Source: Paracentrotus lividus
Taxonomy: Eukaryota; Echinodermata; Echinoidea; Camarodonta; Echinidae
Reading direction: 5' to 3'
Assembly: GCA_940671915.1 (NCBI GenBank)
Contig: CALNVZ010001099.1
Span: forward strand, 1 to 64,000
Length of the DNA: 64,000 bases
The position numbers and the translations under genes are program-made. Positions 1 through 12,252 of this stretch are shown here, in pieces (position 1 is the first letter of the stretch; each line of letters begins with the position of its first letter). A model generated the notes under the pieces. It was not told the origin of the DNA. It did no database searches and saw only the letters and a list, made by a program, of their open reading frames with translations.

Positions 1-1070
1 AATCACCGAAAGGGTGATTCATACTACAATACTACAATCAAGCGGAATAATCTCCTATTAAAGATTCGAAATAAGAATGATCTATTTCGCACATATTGCA
101 GAAAAATAATAACAAAAGGTGAAGCGACGGGAACAAATAGAACATAATGAATTAGGCGACCTTAGAAAATAGCATTTCACTAATACAAATGTATCGTTTT
201 TTCGTTGGTTGAGCGCTTAACACGAGCCGAAAATTTTGGACTTATAATATTACATTTAGGCATTGTAATTTGATATATAGTTTCCTTCTTCACTAGCTTC
301 ACAACTATAGCTGATCACTAAAAAGAAACTTAAAAAAATCAAGCTACGGATCTCTTGTGGAAAGGAAAATCGAAGGGGAGGGGGGGGGGGGGGACACGTA
401 TCGCGGGATCCCGCCAATAATCGCAAGCATTGATCATAAAAAAAGTTAATGTCGGCGATCCGACAATCTGTCATGGTACTAATAGTATATCATCATTTTT
501 TAAATCCAAAATAGCGTCATGTTTTTTATAACAAAAGAGCCAATATATCACCAAAGCTGAAAAATCACAATTTCGGCGGGAGGGTAGTGGCACAGCGGGC
601 GTAAATCCCGGGGGGTGGGGGGGATACATCCCCCCAGTTTTGGGGAGGGGGGGATGCCCTGTACAAAACATCCCCCCCATTCTTCTCTCTTCCGTCCCCC
701 CAGGCCCAGTCGTGACATCATCGCTGCCTTCGCTTAATTGCTTGATGATGAACCAGGTGAGATCGAGGAGAGCAAAGTTGAATCTTTTTGCAATTTCGAG
801 AAGGAAAGTTTTATTTGGGGCTACGTCTATAGCTAGTGGTTTAAGCACCTACGACCAGCGGCGGCCGGCTGAGCCTAGGTGGTAGGCCGAGGGAGGACGG
901 CCCAATTAAAGTTTCCGAGTTCTGACACACATACCCGCGAGGCCGCGGCTGGCCGTTCTAATCAAAATGAAGTAAGTGGCTCCGCCAGGCCGCAGCGGGC
1001 ATGCCAGCCTTGGTCGGCCTACGCGCCTGGCCGCGGCGGGCATGGTATCGATATTTTTGATCCCTCGACT
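1..1070. other. Intergenic, no gene seen
   Basis: I see no coding region here. The stretch holds a poly-G run at about 377-393 and a G/C-run patch at about 608-715, where runs of G and C alternate (vertical dyads). Near 693-730 is the motif CGTCCCCCCAGG followed by GTCGTGACATCATCGC. The same arrangement recurs near 17935-17975 and 25240-25300, so it belongs to a dispersed repeat family. Long open frames here are shadows of the G/C runs. Confidence 0.5.
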
Positions 1071-1074
1071 TAGT

Positions 1075-2048
1075 ATGTCCAAGGCCAAGAAGTTTCATGG
1101 ATACTTGAACGAGTGCAAGATATTGTTACCAGAATGATTCCTTTTGCCCAGTCTTTGACGAATAATACTGAACTGTGCTTTCTAGCAGAAGATAAAGGAT
1201 ACCTAGTGAAGTGAAGAATCACATGCTAAACCTCTCCCTCTTGGGCAATGGTACAAACTCATTCCTTTAGGGATATATGAATGACCCTTCAAGGTTAGAA
1301 AGGCCCTTGCTAATAAATGAAGTGAAGGATTTCGCTAGTTCAAAGAGATTGACTGACTAATAATGCTTCTAGCCGGCTCCCTGATTTTGGTCATCGAGAT
1401 GCATTACCATGATAACTGTAATAGTGGTGGTGTCCACAGATTGGTCAACTAGCTGTCTTGCAAACGAATTGATGACAACTGCTAAGACACAGATAAGCCA
1501 TCTCATATAAATTGTTCCCTTATTCTAGGATGAGTGGTATCCACTCTTTGTTTATCCCCTGAGGTAGTAAATACAGGCAAATAATGGTGTGCATAATTGT
1601 GGCAGTTCTCATCAAAGAAGACGTTGATTGTTTCTCCTATCAAGAATGTGAAAAGATCAACATTTATGATTCTCATGGCTCTAATGAATAAATAATGTCA
1701 ACCACGTCCATGCAAGTTACCACAATTGACACCTTGTTTGCCACCATGGCCTCCTGGCAGAAAAAAAAAATCAAAGACAACCATGAAGAAGTTGTAGACA
1801 CTTTTTTTTCCATCCTTTCAGGAGATGGAGATGACTCACTGGACATCCTTCAAGATCTTGACCAATTAACTGTAGCTCTCATTTTACCTCTTCACGTTAC
1901 AATTAAGATGAGATCAAGTATGTTTGATGAGCGTATTAGTTGCCAGGAGGACATTATTCTCTCCGCCTGGTTGAAATGCTTTCCAGAGGGGAAAGCATTG
2001 CTGGAGCCTTGGTTAAGGACACTGGACTCGCTCATGACACATGTCTAG
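1075..2048 (+). pseudogene. Decayed coding region of unrecognised protein
   Basis: The last 354 bases (1695-2048) are an open frame of 117 codons with a balanced, soluble-looking composition: no homopolymer bias, many acidic residues, and motifs such as DILQDLDQLTVAL and AWLKCFPEGKALLEPW. Upstream on the same strand, short stretches also read like protein, for example QDIVTRMIPFAQSLTNN near 1112-1165 and EDVDCFSYQECEK near 1620-1660, but they are interrupted and fall in more than one frame. I read this as an old decayed gene or transposon-encoded protein, broken in several places. I do not recognise the family. A final exon of an unknown host gene remains possible. Confidence 0.35.
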
Positions 2049-2538
2049 CAACATGAAAACCGGCTTTGCTATAATAGTCGAGTCATAATTGAAAGTCGTT
2101 GAAATACCTTTTTCATGACATTCTTCTTCAGATGCGATATTCTAAATCGTCATCAGATCCTGGACATACATGTAGTTACTTCATTATGAAACATAATTTA
2201 AGTCACTATATAGATTTCATGTTGCTATGGAAATCGTACAATAATTGGTGAGCTTGGGTTAACGTGATCAGTTTGGAATTTACTCTTTCCGTGTTTTGCT
2301 TATAACATCATGGCGATAATACGACTGTTATTCTTTGTATACAATTGTACATAATAGGCTTAGTGATGGAAATCTTATTCTGTTTAGAATAAATTTCTTA
2401 TTCTAATTAAAAAGTGACCAAGATGACCAGAACTTAATGAGTGGGACGAATAATCCGTTCTAACGCAGATCGCAACAAGCATTGAACTCATTACAAGTAG
2501 GCCTCATGCATTGTAGACTAAATAATATATTACTTGTA
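2049..2538. other. Anonymous AT-rich sequence
   Basis: I see nothing recognisable: no long open frame and no clear repeat structure. Confidence 0.4.
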
Positions 2539-2622
2539 TCCACTTTGGCGGTTTTTACTATTTTTACCCACACTTGCCATTCGTATATAGGAATGGTCAG
2601 TGCGGGTCAAAGTGGACATTAC
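2539..2622. repeat. Short imperfect hairpin
   Basis: An inverted repeat pairs TATCCACTTTGG and CCACACTTGCCATTC on the left with GAATGGTCAGTGCGG and CAAAGTGGAC on the right, around the centre GTATATAG. It could be a small foldback element or the remnant of one. Function is not evident. Confidence 0.55.
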
Positions 2623-2989
2623 AATTATTAAATCACATGAAATACGATATATTGTCAGAATTGTCATATTTATGCATGAATTTTATTGTAAAAACAAATA
2701 TCGCACACAGTTTTTTGTTAATAGGCCTAGTGCATAGCTGGAATGCAAAGTAGGGAGTGGAGAATGTGCACCAATAAGTGACCAGAACCTTATGGTAAGT
2801 TGAATAAGGCATGTATTTCTGAAATCTGCGTCAAATTTTACAGGGGAGAAATCGTTCCCACATCTCCACGACAAGTCAACTCGACTCCTTCATGAAATGA
2901 GTTTGAATGAAAGGATAATTAATACAGTACATGTATACACATGTAGCCTATACACTATAATACATATGTGTATAGCAAAATCCCGCAAA

Positions 2990-3400
2990 ACTGCAAAATG
3001 GTCACGTTCGGTCAAACTGGTCCAAATGACCATGGCTGTCCACATTTATAAGGAAAATGGTATGGAATTATTGTTTGAGACCCAAGGAAGTTTTTTTTTA
3101 ATGGTTTTGAGGTTAGAAAACTATCGTTTGGATAACTCTGATGGTCATTTTGGTCTGATTTTGGCCCAAAAATGATAAAAATTCCATTTTTTGACCGAAA
3201 TTGACCAAAATGACCCCTTTAATGACACACCGAGTCAATAAAACCAGTTTTTCTAGAATCAGCGCACATTTTTACATCAGATAGGTCTTTAAAATTCCAT
3301 TTGTCGGTAAAAATTATGAAAATAAAATCCTTTTGACCACAAGTGACCAAAATGGTCATTTTTGGTCAAAAATTGGCCAAAATGGCCAAAGTGTCGCCCC
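2990..3400. repeat. Word array of GACCAAAATGGTCA type
   Basis: The block repeatedly uses GGTCA, TGACC, CCAAAATG and CATTTTGG in both orientations, for example AAATGGTCACGTTCGGTCAAA near the start and GACCAAAATGGTCATTTTTG near 3345. Units are degenerate and irregularly spaced, unlike a simple tandem repeat. This is one of several blocks in the window built from one short word and its complement. Open frames across it (2897-3175 +, 3366-3788 -) are not credible genes. Confidence 0.55.
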
Positions 3401-5230
3401 TGCGGTCGATAAGAGTGACATTTTTTGAATCAGCGCAAAATTTTACTCTAGATAAGACCTTCAAACCTTCCCCAGCAAAAATTCTGATTAAAGGCCTTTG
3501 GCTCCTAGGGTAAAGGACCGACCTGATTAATATGAACCTTATCACGCCCCCCTCCCTCCCCCCCACCCCCCCCCACCATCTTATCGCATCGCGCCTTGCC
3601 AGCGTTACAAGAAAAGATGTACCCGGGGAAAAATTCATGCTCGATTTACGGGATGCAAACAGGTGATTGACCCCCGCAGGGTCTGCTTGATCAAAATGAA
3701 AACCACAAGTTTTTGGCAGAAATACTGCATATACTTGATTAGAAATGTAAGAAACGAAGCTTAAAGTAGACACACGGAGAAAATACACAATATTTGTTAA
3801 TAAGGGCCAAATTACATGTTACTGAATAGATTGTCCTTCGTTTATACGATTGACTTGCTGAAAATGACTTGAAGCTCTCAGAAATAGCTGTAAATGGTTT
3901 TTAGTGTTTTTGTTTAATCCGCCCCCAAATGGGTCGCTCCGCGTGCGGAGGAGCTCCTAGTTTGTGACGTCACACCTTGGACAGCTCGAACAACAGCCAG
4001 CTGATCAGATTCTGAGCGTGCGCGCGCAGCTTGATGCATGTGCATATGCAATTGCACAGCATGCATATGCATACATACGTAAACACATTGCACTGTACTA
4101 GCTTGCTATGGCTGCTGTGTCTCGGATTGATATGACTCTTTTACCACAACTGATTACACCATTGGACAAATCATATAGGGTTGTATATCCTTAGAATATC
4201 GTGTTTTGAGATATTGTTAACGATTGTGATTATTTTGTAGATTTGAACTTGCTGCGATAGATTTTTGACGAGTTTGCAATCATGGTAAAAGTACGAATTG
4301 CCTTGCTTATCTCTCACCGAGGCGCGGCCGGGAACGGTGCGGCCCGTTGGTTGTTGGTGAAGCGTTTAATTTGGCAATTGACATTCGGAGATATAATGCT
4401 TAATATTCCACGTAAATTTAGAGTGACTTCATTCTTAAGAAGACTTATTCTGTGTTGAATCTATATTGATTTTAAACTGATTTTGTTTAAATGTGAATCC
4501 CTCCAAACAAGGTTTTAGAGCAAAATATAATCATTCCACCGTCATGACTTTCCCAACTAACTTACACGGATTAACACTACCATCATTAGTTTGACAAGGT
4601 GGTCATGTCACATTTCCTCTAAAATTCTGGGTCAAAATTCAATGGCTAAAAGACCAGAAACGTCCTTCAAATAAAATCAATACATATTCAAAAGACAGAA
4701 TATTTAAGAATCAATTATGTAAGCATTGATTTGTTTGCAATATTTACGGTCTACTAATTTAGTTTGGCTAAATTCTTACACACGCAACGGGATGGGGTAG
4801 TGTATATCAGTCCGCCAGGAGCGGATGGAATATACAGTCGTCTCTCGTAAAAATGCTGCTTTTATCACGAATGCAAAATCTGTCAGATCCATTACAACAA
4901 GGTCGAATCTACAAAATAATGTTACTTCATTATGAACAATATCTAAAACCATGAAAAAAAAGTTCACACATATAGGCCTACTGTAACTGAAGAACTGAGC
5001 TATTCCATCCGAAAGTCTGGACGAATTATTGTTAACGGATGAAATTATCTCGGGATCTCCACAATAATATAAAAACTTACAAAACCAAATGAACAATTTC
5101 AAGATTATGATAACCTTAAAGTCCCAGACCGGACCGAGAAATGAAAACCAAAATTACATATAAAACGAAAGCTAATATTTCTTCCTAATACAACAATTCC
5201 CAATTTAAGCATTTTTATCTTCCATTTAGA
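3401..5230. other. Intergenic, no gene seen
   Basis: No coding region is supported. Local features are a C-rich run at 3547-3580 and an alternating purine-pyrimidine patch at 4015-4082 (CGTGCGCGCGCAG followed by repeated TGCATATGCA palindromes), which could adopt unusual DNA structure. A GC-rich island of about 40 bases lies at 4318-4355. Confidence 0.4.
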
Positions 5231-5612
5231 AAGTATTTCATTAAAAAGGTGATCGAACCTCAACCAGGCCATCCCTCCCAAGTACTCGTAAAAGTACCCC
5301 TATTATATAATGCGGCTGATTACGTCAAAGAAGTTTAAGGGAATGCTGCTGCCAGGTATGATAGGGTTTCGGCTTTAGAAAACACGTTTGTATTGCTATG
5401 TCAGAACAATAGACCCCATGTGTGCTAGAATTCTATTGTCCTGACATAGCAATGCAAACGTGTTTTCTAAAGGCGAAACCCAATCATGCCTGGCAGTAGC
5501 ATTCCCTTAAACTTCTTTGACGTCATCAGCCGCATTATATAATAGGGGTACTTTTACGAGTACTTGGGAGGGATGGCCTGGTTGAGGTTCGATCATCTTT
5601 TTATGAATACTG
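5231..5612. repeat. Large near-perfect palindrome (foldback MITE)
   Basis: Left arm 5231-5412 and right arm 5430-5612 are reverse complements with few mismatches. The outer part pairs AAAAAGGTGATCGAACCTC with GAGGTTCGATCATCTTTTT. The inner part pairs GTATTGCTATGTCAGAACAA with its complement, around a roughly 17-base centre. No coding capacity is seen. The structure fits a non-autonomous foldback DNA element. I cannot assign a superfamily, because the target-site duplication is unclear. Confidence 0.85.
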
Positions 5613-6652
5613 TTATGAAAATTTAATTTATTTTGGGGGTATTTATGTTATACGCCTACTTAGCTTTCAATCGATGTGAGGTTGTATTTACTCCGTCAAC
5701 GGTCTTTTAAATATAGATATATAGGATTACTGGTTATAATAATTTGTCATGACAACAAAACTAAAAGTGTGATTTGAACAGTCCACAATGAAAACAATGT
5801 CACTTTGTTTTCTTATCCTTTTTTTTTTCACTCACTCTCGTGTCGAGGATAGGCCTATTTTAATTATATTTTAATATAAAGAAAAAGAATACATTATTGG
5901 AACGGATTAACTTAAATATATAGACAAATGATAAAGGAACAGTCGGCAAGATATATCACTTTTGACCAGTTAGTCAGGGCCTGGGGTGAAGCATGAGATG
6001 AGAAAAGAAAGAAAGTTTTCAAGAATCAGAATGTACAATGTACGCAATATAGCACAGTACAGGGTACGTGCATACAGTGGACACGGTACGGGTGCCCACG
6101 CTATGACGTCATAATCTCGACGCCCTTGCGGGGTACCGCTGAAGCCTGAAAATGGGGGCCCTTCTTTGAAAGGTGATAACTCCCGATCTAAAACAGATAT
6201 TGACAAGGGGTCTAGATATTCTGAATCAGTTAAGATTTTTCCTTGCGGTGGTATGAGTTTGGTTGCAATTAAAAGCAGTTTTGACTCTCCAGTTGTCTAC
6301 TTTAAAACACTTTGCTTTCAGTCCCCCTACATGTAAAATCTTTCGCTCGCGCTTCGCGTTAGCAATTTTTTTCAATTTTTTTATTTTGGGGATGATAGGC
6401 CTAATGTTTTTCGAGAGAAATTACAACGCAATGAAATCATTCTACAAAAATGTTTTCGTTTTGCATTTGTGTTCTATTCTAGATTTTTAAATCCTGTTTA
6501 ATTTAACGGATATAAAGCCTTGTTTCAAGATGTTTTTAATTTGCCCTACTTTCAGGTCATTATGAGAGAAAAAGAAGGCCATGCATGCATGTATTAGGCA
6601 GGTCCATAAAACAATTTTCTCTCCAGCTTTATACGTGTACTACTTTTCTTTC
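5613..6652. other. Intergenic with one GCTCGCGCTTCGCG motif
   Basis: No gene is seen. At 6343-6358 there is a CGCTCGCGCTTCGCG motif, one member of a family scattered over the window. Pyrimidine- and AT-rich sequence surrounds it. Confidence 0.4.
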
Positions 6653-8556
6653 TCAAAAGGAGCCTGAGCTTTCGATCCTAGCAGAATCTTCGTCAGAGAC
6701 AAAATGACACAGAAAAGTAGGGAACAAACATGGATATAGGGAAAGACAGAAAAAAGCTATACCTAAGTGGCAAGCTAGGAGGGAGAGAACAAAGGGAACA
6801 AAAGGGGAATGTAAAAGGTGTGAAGAAGCCAGCCAATCAAAAGACAAGTAGAGGTGTGATCAAACAGCAAACTGGAACAAAAGAGAGATGATTAGCTGGG
6901 AGAGGGAGGAGAGAGTAAACAAAGAAGGGATTAGAGAAGAGGCTGAGGGGTTGAAAAGATTGAAAGGAGAGAGAAAAAGCCAAGGAAAAGAACACCTAGT
7001 AGACCTGTGTGTTATAGACCTACAAGAAGAAGTAAGGGGGAAAAATAAATAAATAAGTGAAACAGGTAAAAGAACAAGGGGAAGACATAAAAACAAAACA
7101 AAAAACAAAAGAGAAGAGTGAGCCAAACCTGTAAGGGAGAAAAGAGAGAGAAAAATGGATAAGAGAAACAGAATGTATTAGTCAAATAAAACAAGCATCT
7201 GCAAATAAACTGAACTAAACTATAAAGGAAGGGGGGGAAGAAATCAAGAAAGAAAACAAGAAGTTAGTCATTACCCTCCTGAATGTTGAGGCCGTGAGGT
7301 TGAATGGTGAGAAGACGTCTCATCCAGAACTTCTCTCTGCTGATACGGACAGAATCAGGACGGGTACCTAAATATTCAATGCCCTGTAGAGACATGTCTG
7401 AGATGGAGTGGTTAGGAAGGTTGAAATTGTTCCCAACTGGGGTGTCAAGCTTGGTGGTGGTGATCTGTGCCCATAGAAGCGTCTTTTGAGAGTGGTCTTG
7501 GTTTCACCTACATACTGCATCTTACATACTCTGCAGGTGGTAAGATATATATAACATTAGAAGTGGTGCAGGTGATGTTCCCCTTGGTGTGATCATGGTG
7601 ATGAGATCTGCTAGTGGAGGTACTCTGGACAGTATCGCCTTCGTGGATGTGTATATTGCAGATAATGCATCTGTTGGCTGTACATTTGAAGGTGCCATGC
7701 TGAATGGGAGAAGAATGGTCAGTAAGGGAGGGGTCTTCAGCACGAACGATGAGATCCTTGAGGTTGCGGGGTCGTCGGAATGCCACGATGGGAGTGTCAG
7801 GAACGGCCTGTAGGAGACGATCAGAAGTGTGGAGAATATGGTGATTAGCATGAAGGATGGTGCGGAGAGGAGGTAAATTAGGGTGGAAGGTAGTAACAAG
7901 GGGTATTCTGTCAGTGGTGTCCTGGTGGTCAGCTTTCTTTCTGAGGACATCAGATCTAGGGAGAGAACGAACTTTGTTAATGACTTGTTGGACTGTCCTA
8001 GCACTGTGTCCTCTGGTCACAAGATGATTCTTCAGGTTCCTAGCATGGGAAGAAAAGTCAGAATCGTCAGAGCAGATACGGCGGAGTCTGAGGGCTTGAC
8101 TGTAAGGGATGCTGGTTTTGCAGTGACGGGGATGGCAGCTGGAAGAGTGGAGGTACTGGTGGGTATCTGTTGGTTTGGTGTAGAGAGTAGTGGTGATGCG
8201 GTTCATCTCCTTCTTGATGGTGACATCGAGGAAGTTGGCCTTCTGGTGGAAAAAATCAGAGGTGAATTTGATGGTCCTGTGGAAAGAATTGAGGTGATCA
8301 ATGAAGGTGTGGAGGCTCTCTTCCTTCCTGGTCCAGATGAAGAAAACATCGTCGATGTAGCGCCACCAAATCCACGGTCGACAGGGTGCTGAATCTAAAA
8401 TCTGCTGTTCTAGCTTGGTCATAAATAGACAAGCGTAGGAAGGAGCCATACGGGTGCCCATAGCTGTGCCAGATACCTGAAGATAGTTTTTGTCCATGAA
8501 AGTGAAAATTATTCTTGGTAAGAACATGGGTCATGAGGGATTTGATGTCGGGTATG
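6653..8556 (-). mobile_element. Penelope-like retroelement, 5'-truncated, broken
   Basis: The longest open stretch on the minus strand (8527-7508) encodes the C-terminal half of a Penelope-like reverse transcriptase. The fingers/palm motif GTAMGTRMAPSYACLF is followed by the catalytic YIDDVFFIW, a thumb region, and the NLKDLIVRA plus Cys-rich CNIHIH-type segment typical of this family. Sequence resembling the GIY-YIG endonuclease end follows downstream on the same strand. A purine/pyrimidine-biased 3' region runs to 6653 and ends in a conserved CTGACGA..GGATCGAAAGCTC motif. The 5' end stops near a poly-G run at about 8558, so the copy is truncated, and it is broken in at least a couple of places. 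It is an old, inactive copy. Confidence 0.85.
6657..6700 (-). ncRNA. Hammerhead-ribozyme-like core motif at PLE 3' end
   Basis: Read on the minus strand, CTGACGA (6696-6690) is followed by a 5-bp hairpin (GATTC, loop TGCTA, GGATC) and then GAAA (6673-6670) and AGC-tetraloop-GCTC. That order matches the catalytic core of a type I hammerhead: CUGANGA, stem II, GAAA, short stem III, then UH. Penelope-like elements are known to carry such ribozymes. Against activity, I cannot find a good stem I pairing between the sequence before CTGACGA and the sequence after the expected cleavage site. Treat it as a probable decayed or dimer-dependent ribozyme. Confidence 0.4.
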
Positions 8557-9345
8557 GGGGGGGGGGGGGTTGGAGTGACCGCTGCGAGCCAAAGCCTCAC
8601 AAGAGGCGGAATGCCTTCAGCATGGGGATTTTCTTTCTCGCCACATATGACTACGCGCGTGCACTTTAAAGGGGGTGGGATGGTGATCATCAGCTTGTGA
8701 TAAACAAAGTATTATTGGGAAAGATGTGTGAAAATATCATCACTTCCAATTCGCTTGCGCTTCATCTAAGGATTACTATCTATTTTAGGCCTACTTGACG
8801 CCCAGATACAAAGTAATAACTAATATACTGTGGGTATTTTTTTTTAGCCTGTGCTTCCTGCTCGCATTAGTTAAAAGGGAAGTGGTCATCAGCTTCTAGA
8901 GGAACCCAAACAAAATTTAAATAAGTGAAAAGCCTACTGTGTCTAATGCCTTTAGGTCTGGCCCGCGCTTCACGCTCGCAAAGTACTTTTTGGAAAGCCA
9001 ATTGACTGATTCCTTTTTTAACGTCAAAAATAACAAATTTGCTCATGGAGCAAATATATATATTTATATAACGCGTGGTTCAGTTAATTTGGACATTGAA
9101 TTATCAGTATTTATTTTTTTTAATGTGTAATCCGTGGAATTTTAACAACGTTCTTTTTTTCTGTGTGTGTGCTGTTGTTTTGTTGTGTTTTGTCTTTTGT
9201 TCTGAAACAATTAAATGGCAAGCGATATTTTTTTTCTTCAAATTTTAAGATCTGAGGAGAAAAATTATTGTACATTGCATATCTGATCTAAGGAAAGTCT
9301 AAAGTGTTCACAAAAAGGATAAATAATCAGGGGGGGGGGGGTGGG
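8557..9345. repeat. G-run and degenerate GCTCGC motif region
   Basis: The stretch opens with a G-run (about 8556-8570) and ends with another (about 9330-9341). Between them lie degenerate versions of the GCTTCGCGCTCGC motif, near 8748-8762 and at 8961-8980 (GCCCGCGCTTCACGCTCGCA). Most likely it is built from old copies of the same dispersed repeat seen at 24.9-25.2 kb. No coding region is supported. Confidence 0.4.
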
Positions 9346-9419
9346 GGTGTATGAGAGGCAAGAGCCGAGGGTATAGGCATGCACACCTGCCTAGATTATA
9401 CACATATTATATACCAAAT

Positions 9420-9585
9420 GGGCATTGGATCAAATGGCTATTTGACCAAATGGCTATTGGACCAAATGGCATTGGACCAGATGGCATTGGACCAAAATTC
9501 AATTGGACCAAATGGAATTGGACGAAAGGGCTATTGGACGAAGTGGCAGTTGGACCAAATGGCATTGGACGCAGTGGATATAAAC
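9420..9585 (+). repeat. 15-bp minisatellite ATTGGACCAAATGGC
   Basis: About eleven direct, degenerate copies of ATTGGACCAAATGGC lie head to tail. The period is a multiple of three, so all frames stay open and give spurious repetitive proteins such as DQMALDQMAL. The array is not a gene. Confidence 0.85.
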
Positions 9586-10574
9586 CGTGTTTTCTACCTG
9601 ATGGCGGCGCACAGTGGGCCAGGCGACAGCAAAAGTGCGCCAAAACTGGTTTCTGGTCACTTAACCAATTTTGTTTTTTTTATATTCTCAGCAAAGATAG
9701 CAACCTCTAGAACATCTCCATAAAATATTTCACCATAAAATTGATTTTTAGTTGGTTATTTTCCTTTGAAATGACCAGAAAATGACTTGTTAGTGGTACA
9801 CCATGTGTAAATGACAAATTTTCCTTATTTGGAATTTTTTACTAAACACAACACAAAAAGAAAGTTCCCCCTATTTCAGATATCATTAATTTTTGAACCA
9901 GGAGGAATTTTAAAAATCTAATTATATGTCCATGTAGGGAATTTAATTAGCTACCATAGGACCGAGTTTTAGGAAAAATCATTAAGTCATGCTTCAGTGA
10001 TTAATGGTTGAATGTAAAAATGCCATTTTTTTTAAAAAATTAACAAGCCTAAAATCACAACTTTGATTCAATGGAACCGGACCCATTTTCAGATTTTAAA
10101 CAATTTACACGTCAGAGTGTATGCAAAACGTGCTTCAGGAAGGCTTACCTCACACAATGAATGAACGACGAGGAAGCCAGGATTTCATTTACAATATCCC
10201 AAGAATATAATTAACATTTTTGGTCAATTCTCTTGAGCTACATTTGACATATGTTTGCTTAATAAATACAAACATTTATTTGAACTTTCATCCACTTTGC
10301 ATCATTTTCAGGCTAAAACAGAAAACATAAGGATTATTGAAATGAAAAGTTTACTTCCGAAAAACTTGGTACAAAGCACTTTCGATGGATTTTTTTTCAA
10401 AGTTCAAGTACTCAGTCATTCATGACAGCATTGACATAAATTTGGTATCATCGAACAGAACATGAGTTACTCTTTAATACAAAATGAAAAATAAGGTCAC
10501 ATAATTTATGAATTCCTAATACGAGACCCTCAAAGTTGGGTATACTTTTTTTCTGGGACGCACTGTATTACAAA
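9586..10574. other. Anonymous AT-rich sequence
   Basis: No open frame of interest and no clear repeat structure was recognised. Confidence 0.4.
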
Positions 10575-10921
10575 TATCATGATCAAGATCAAGTTCTTCA
10601 AAAAGTTTATTATCTGGATGAGGAGGATTTGATATAAGAAGTATTGTTTTGTTTAGTTTAATAAACATTGAGGAGCATATGTTTTCTATAAAATATCATC
10701 CTTGTTGTTGAAATTCTTTAAAGTAGATTTTCAATGGACTTCCACATACTCACATAGTTATCATCGAGTACAATTTTCACCCATAACATTTTTTGTGCAA
10801 TAGTAAATTTGTATGAATCAATCATTTTTAGACCACCTAAAGAATAATCATTGCATATGAGATGTCTTTTGACCCTATCACTACCACCGTTCCACATGAA
10901 TTTATAAAGCATCGTATTCAA
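10575..10921 (-). mobile_element. LINE reverse-transcriptase C-terminal fragment
   Basis: The minus-strand frame 10921-10718 (67 codons) reads MNTMLYKFMWNGG, then RVKRHLICNDYSLGGLKMID, then a segment ending WVKIVLDDNYVSMW. A WNG(G/K)..RVKR....Y..GGL.M.D block after the thumb is characteristic of the C-terminal part of non-LTR retrotransposon ORF2 proteins, in particular L1/Tx1-like and CR1-like clades. Only this small piece is preserved. The flank down to about 10575 is probably the decayed remainder. I cannot name the clade with certainty. Confidence 0.6.
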
Positions 10922-11100
10922 CTGTTTAAAAACAATACTTAGGTATTTTGATACACAACACAGAGAAAAAATAAAATATTTGTGGCAGTAATAGGGTCTT
11001 TATCACACAAACCTTCCCGATCAGGGATAAATTTCTTGCACGCTCACAATTCAGGGTATATTCAATGGATTTTAGTTTTACCTTGCGATTAAGGGCATAT

Positions 11101-11345
11101 AACTCATTTCATTTCATTTCATTTATTTATGCCGTCCAAAGCTGGGTACAATGGACATTTTGTTCGTTCGCATATAAAGCAAAAACAATACAGGAAGTAC
11201 AAACATGACAATTCAAATTGCAAATACAAACAAAAAAATTGCCAAAAATCCAATACGTGCTGCGGGGAGACCGCGCACAAGGTGCGGTCCCCGCGCAACA
11301 CCTACATTTTTTTGCAATTATAAGACAAATATAATACATACAATC
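11101..11345 (-). mobile_element. LINE 3' end with (TGAAA)n tail
   Basis: On the minus strand the segment ends in GGACGGCATAAATAAATGAAATGAAATGA. A 3' terminal pentamer tail after a short conserved 3' UTR is typical of CR1/L2-like or Tx1-like non-LTR elements. The frame running into it (LCAVSPQHVLDFWQFF) is probably the decayed UTR. Because the tail lies at its low-coordinate end, this insertion is separate from the reverse-transcriptase fragment at 10575-10921. Copy B is at about 34238-34475. Confidence 0.5.
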
Positions 11346-12252
11346 ATAATAAACATAATTACGACGGTTTAACCAGAGAATAAAGTTAAAGATAAAACTG
11401 TCCCTTAATGTTGTTAAATGATCTATATGGATGCCCCCCCCCCTCCCGAAAACACACGTAAATATTTCAGTGCAAAAAAAAAAAGAAAAAAAGATCTATG
11501 TTCAAAGAAAAATGAATACCCAATGCTTTAAAAGTATGTTTATTCCATTTCAAACCTTTATCAGAATAGTCACAGGCTAGTTTACAGGGGCCGGCTTCCT
11601 TAAAATCGCCCAATAGTAAAAAGGTGCCCTAAAACAGTAAAAAATAGTTTTGCCACCAACATATTGTTAATCCCTGTTAATAATATGGGGAAAATATGCA
11701 ATGTTGGTCATAAGTTCAATTGATCATATTTTATCCTCTAAATTCAGACAGGCGAGATCTGTGGAAGCAGGCTTAACCCTTTGAAACACCAAAATTTTGA
11801 GAAAAAGAATGCCTCAAAATTGGTAAAAATAGCATAGCATAAAAAATAAGATTTTTTAAATATAAATATTTTGAAGACGCCATATCAAAATATGATAAAG
11901 CCTCAATTTTTAAAGAAATCAATACTCATTGCCTCAAACAAGAAACCCCCAAAATGAGGTGAAGAAGTAGAAGAAGATGAAGAAGTACCTAAGTCCATGA
12001 TTGTAGCGGAAGAATTACTTAAGTCCACGGTTTGTATTAGAAGAAGTACTTAAGTCCACAATATAAAGCTTATTGATTATCGGAAATCGATAAGCACAAA
12101 TTTACTCAAATTTGGCACATATTATTATTTTTTTGTGGTAAAAATCAACTCCACCAAGTTTAAATCTGAAAAAAAAAAAAATAAATATGATGTGAGGAGT
12201 AATTTGAAATATTCAAACGCTTGTATCTAAGAACTAGTAATATGTGACTCAT
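11346..12252. other. Anonymous AT-rich sequence
   Basis: No gene is seen. A C-run lies at about 11435-11446. The copy B counterpart opens a 141-codon minus frame (34971-34546) that copy A does not preserve, so that frame is an artefact of indels. Confidence 0.4.

Noticed and set aside
9351-9723. Three overlapping frames of 78-119 codons
   Set aside because: All come from a 15-bp minisatellite whose period keeps every frame open.
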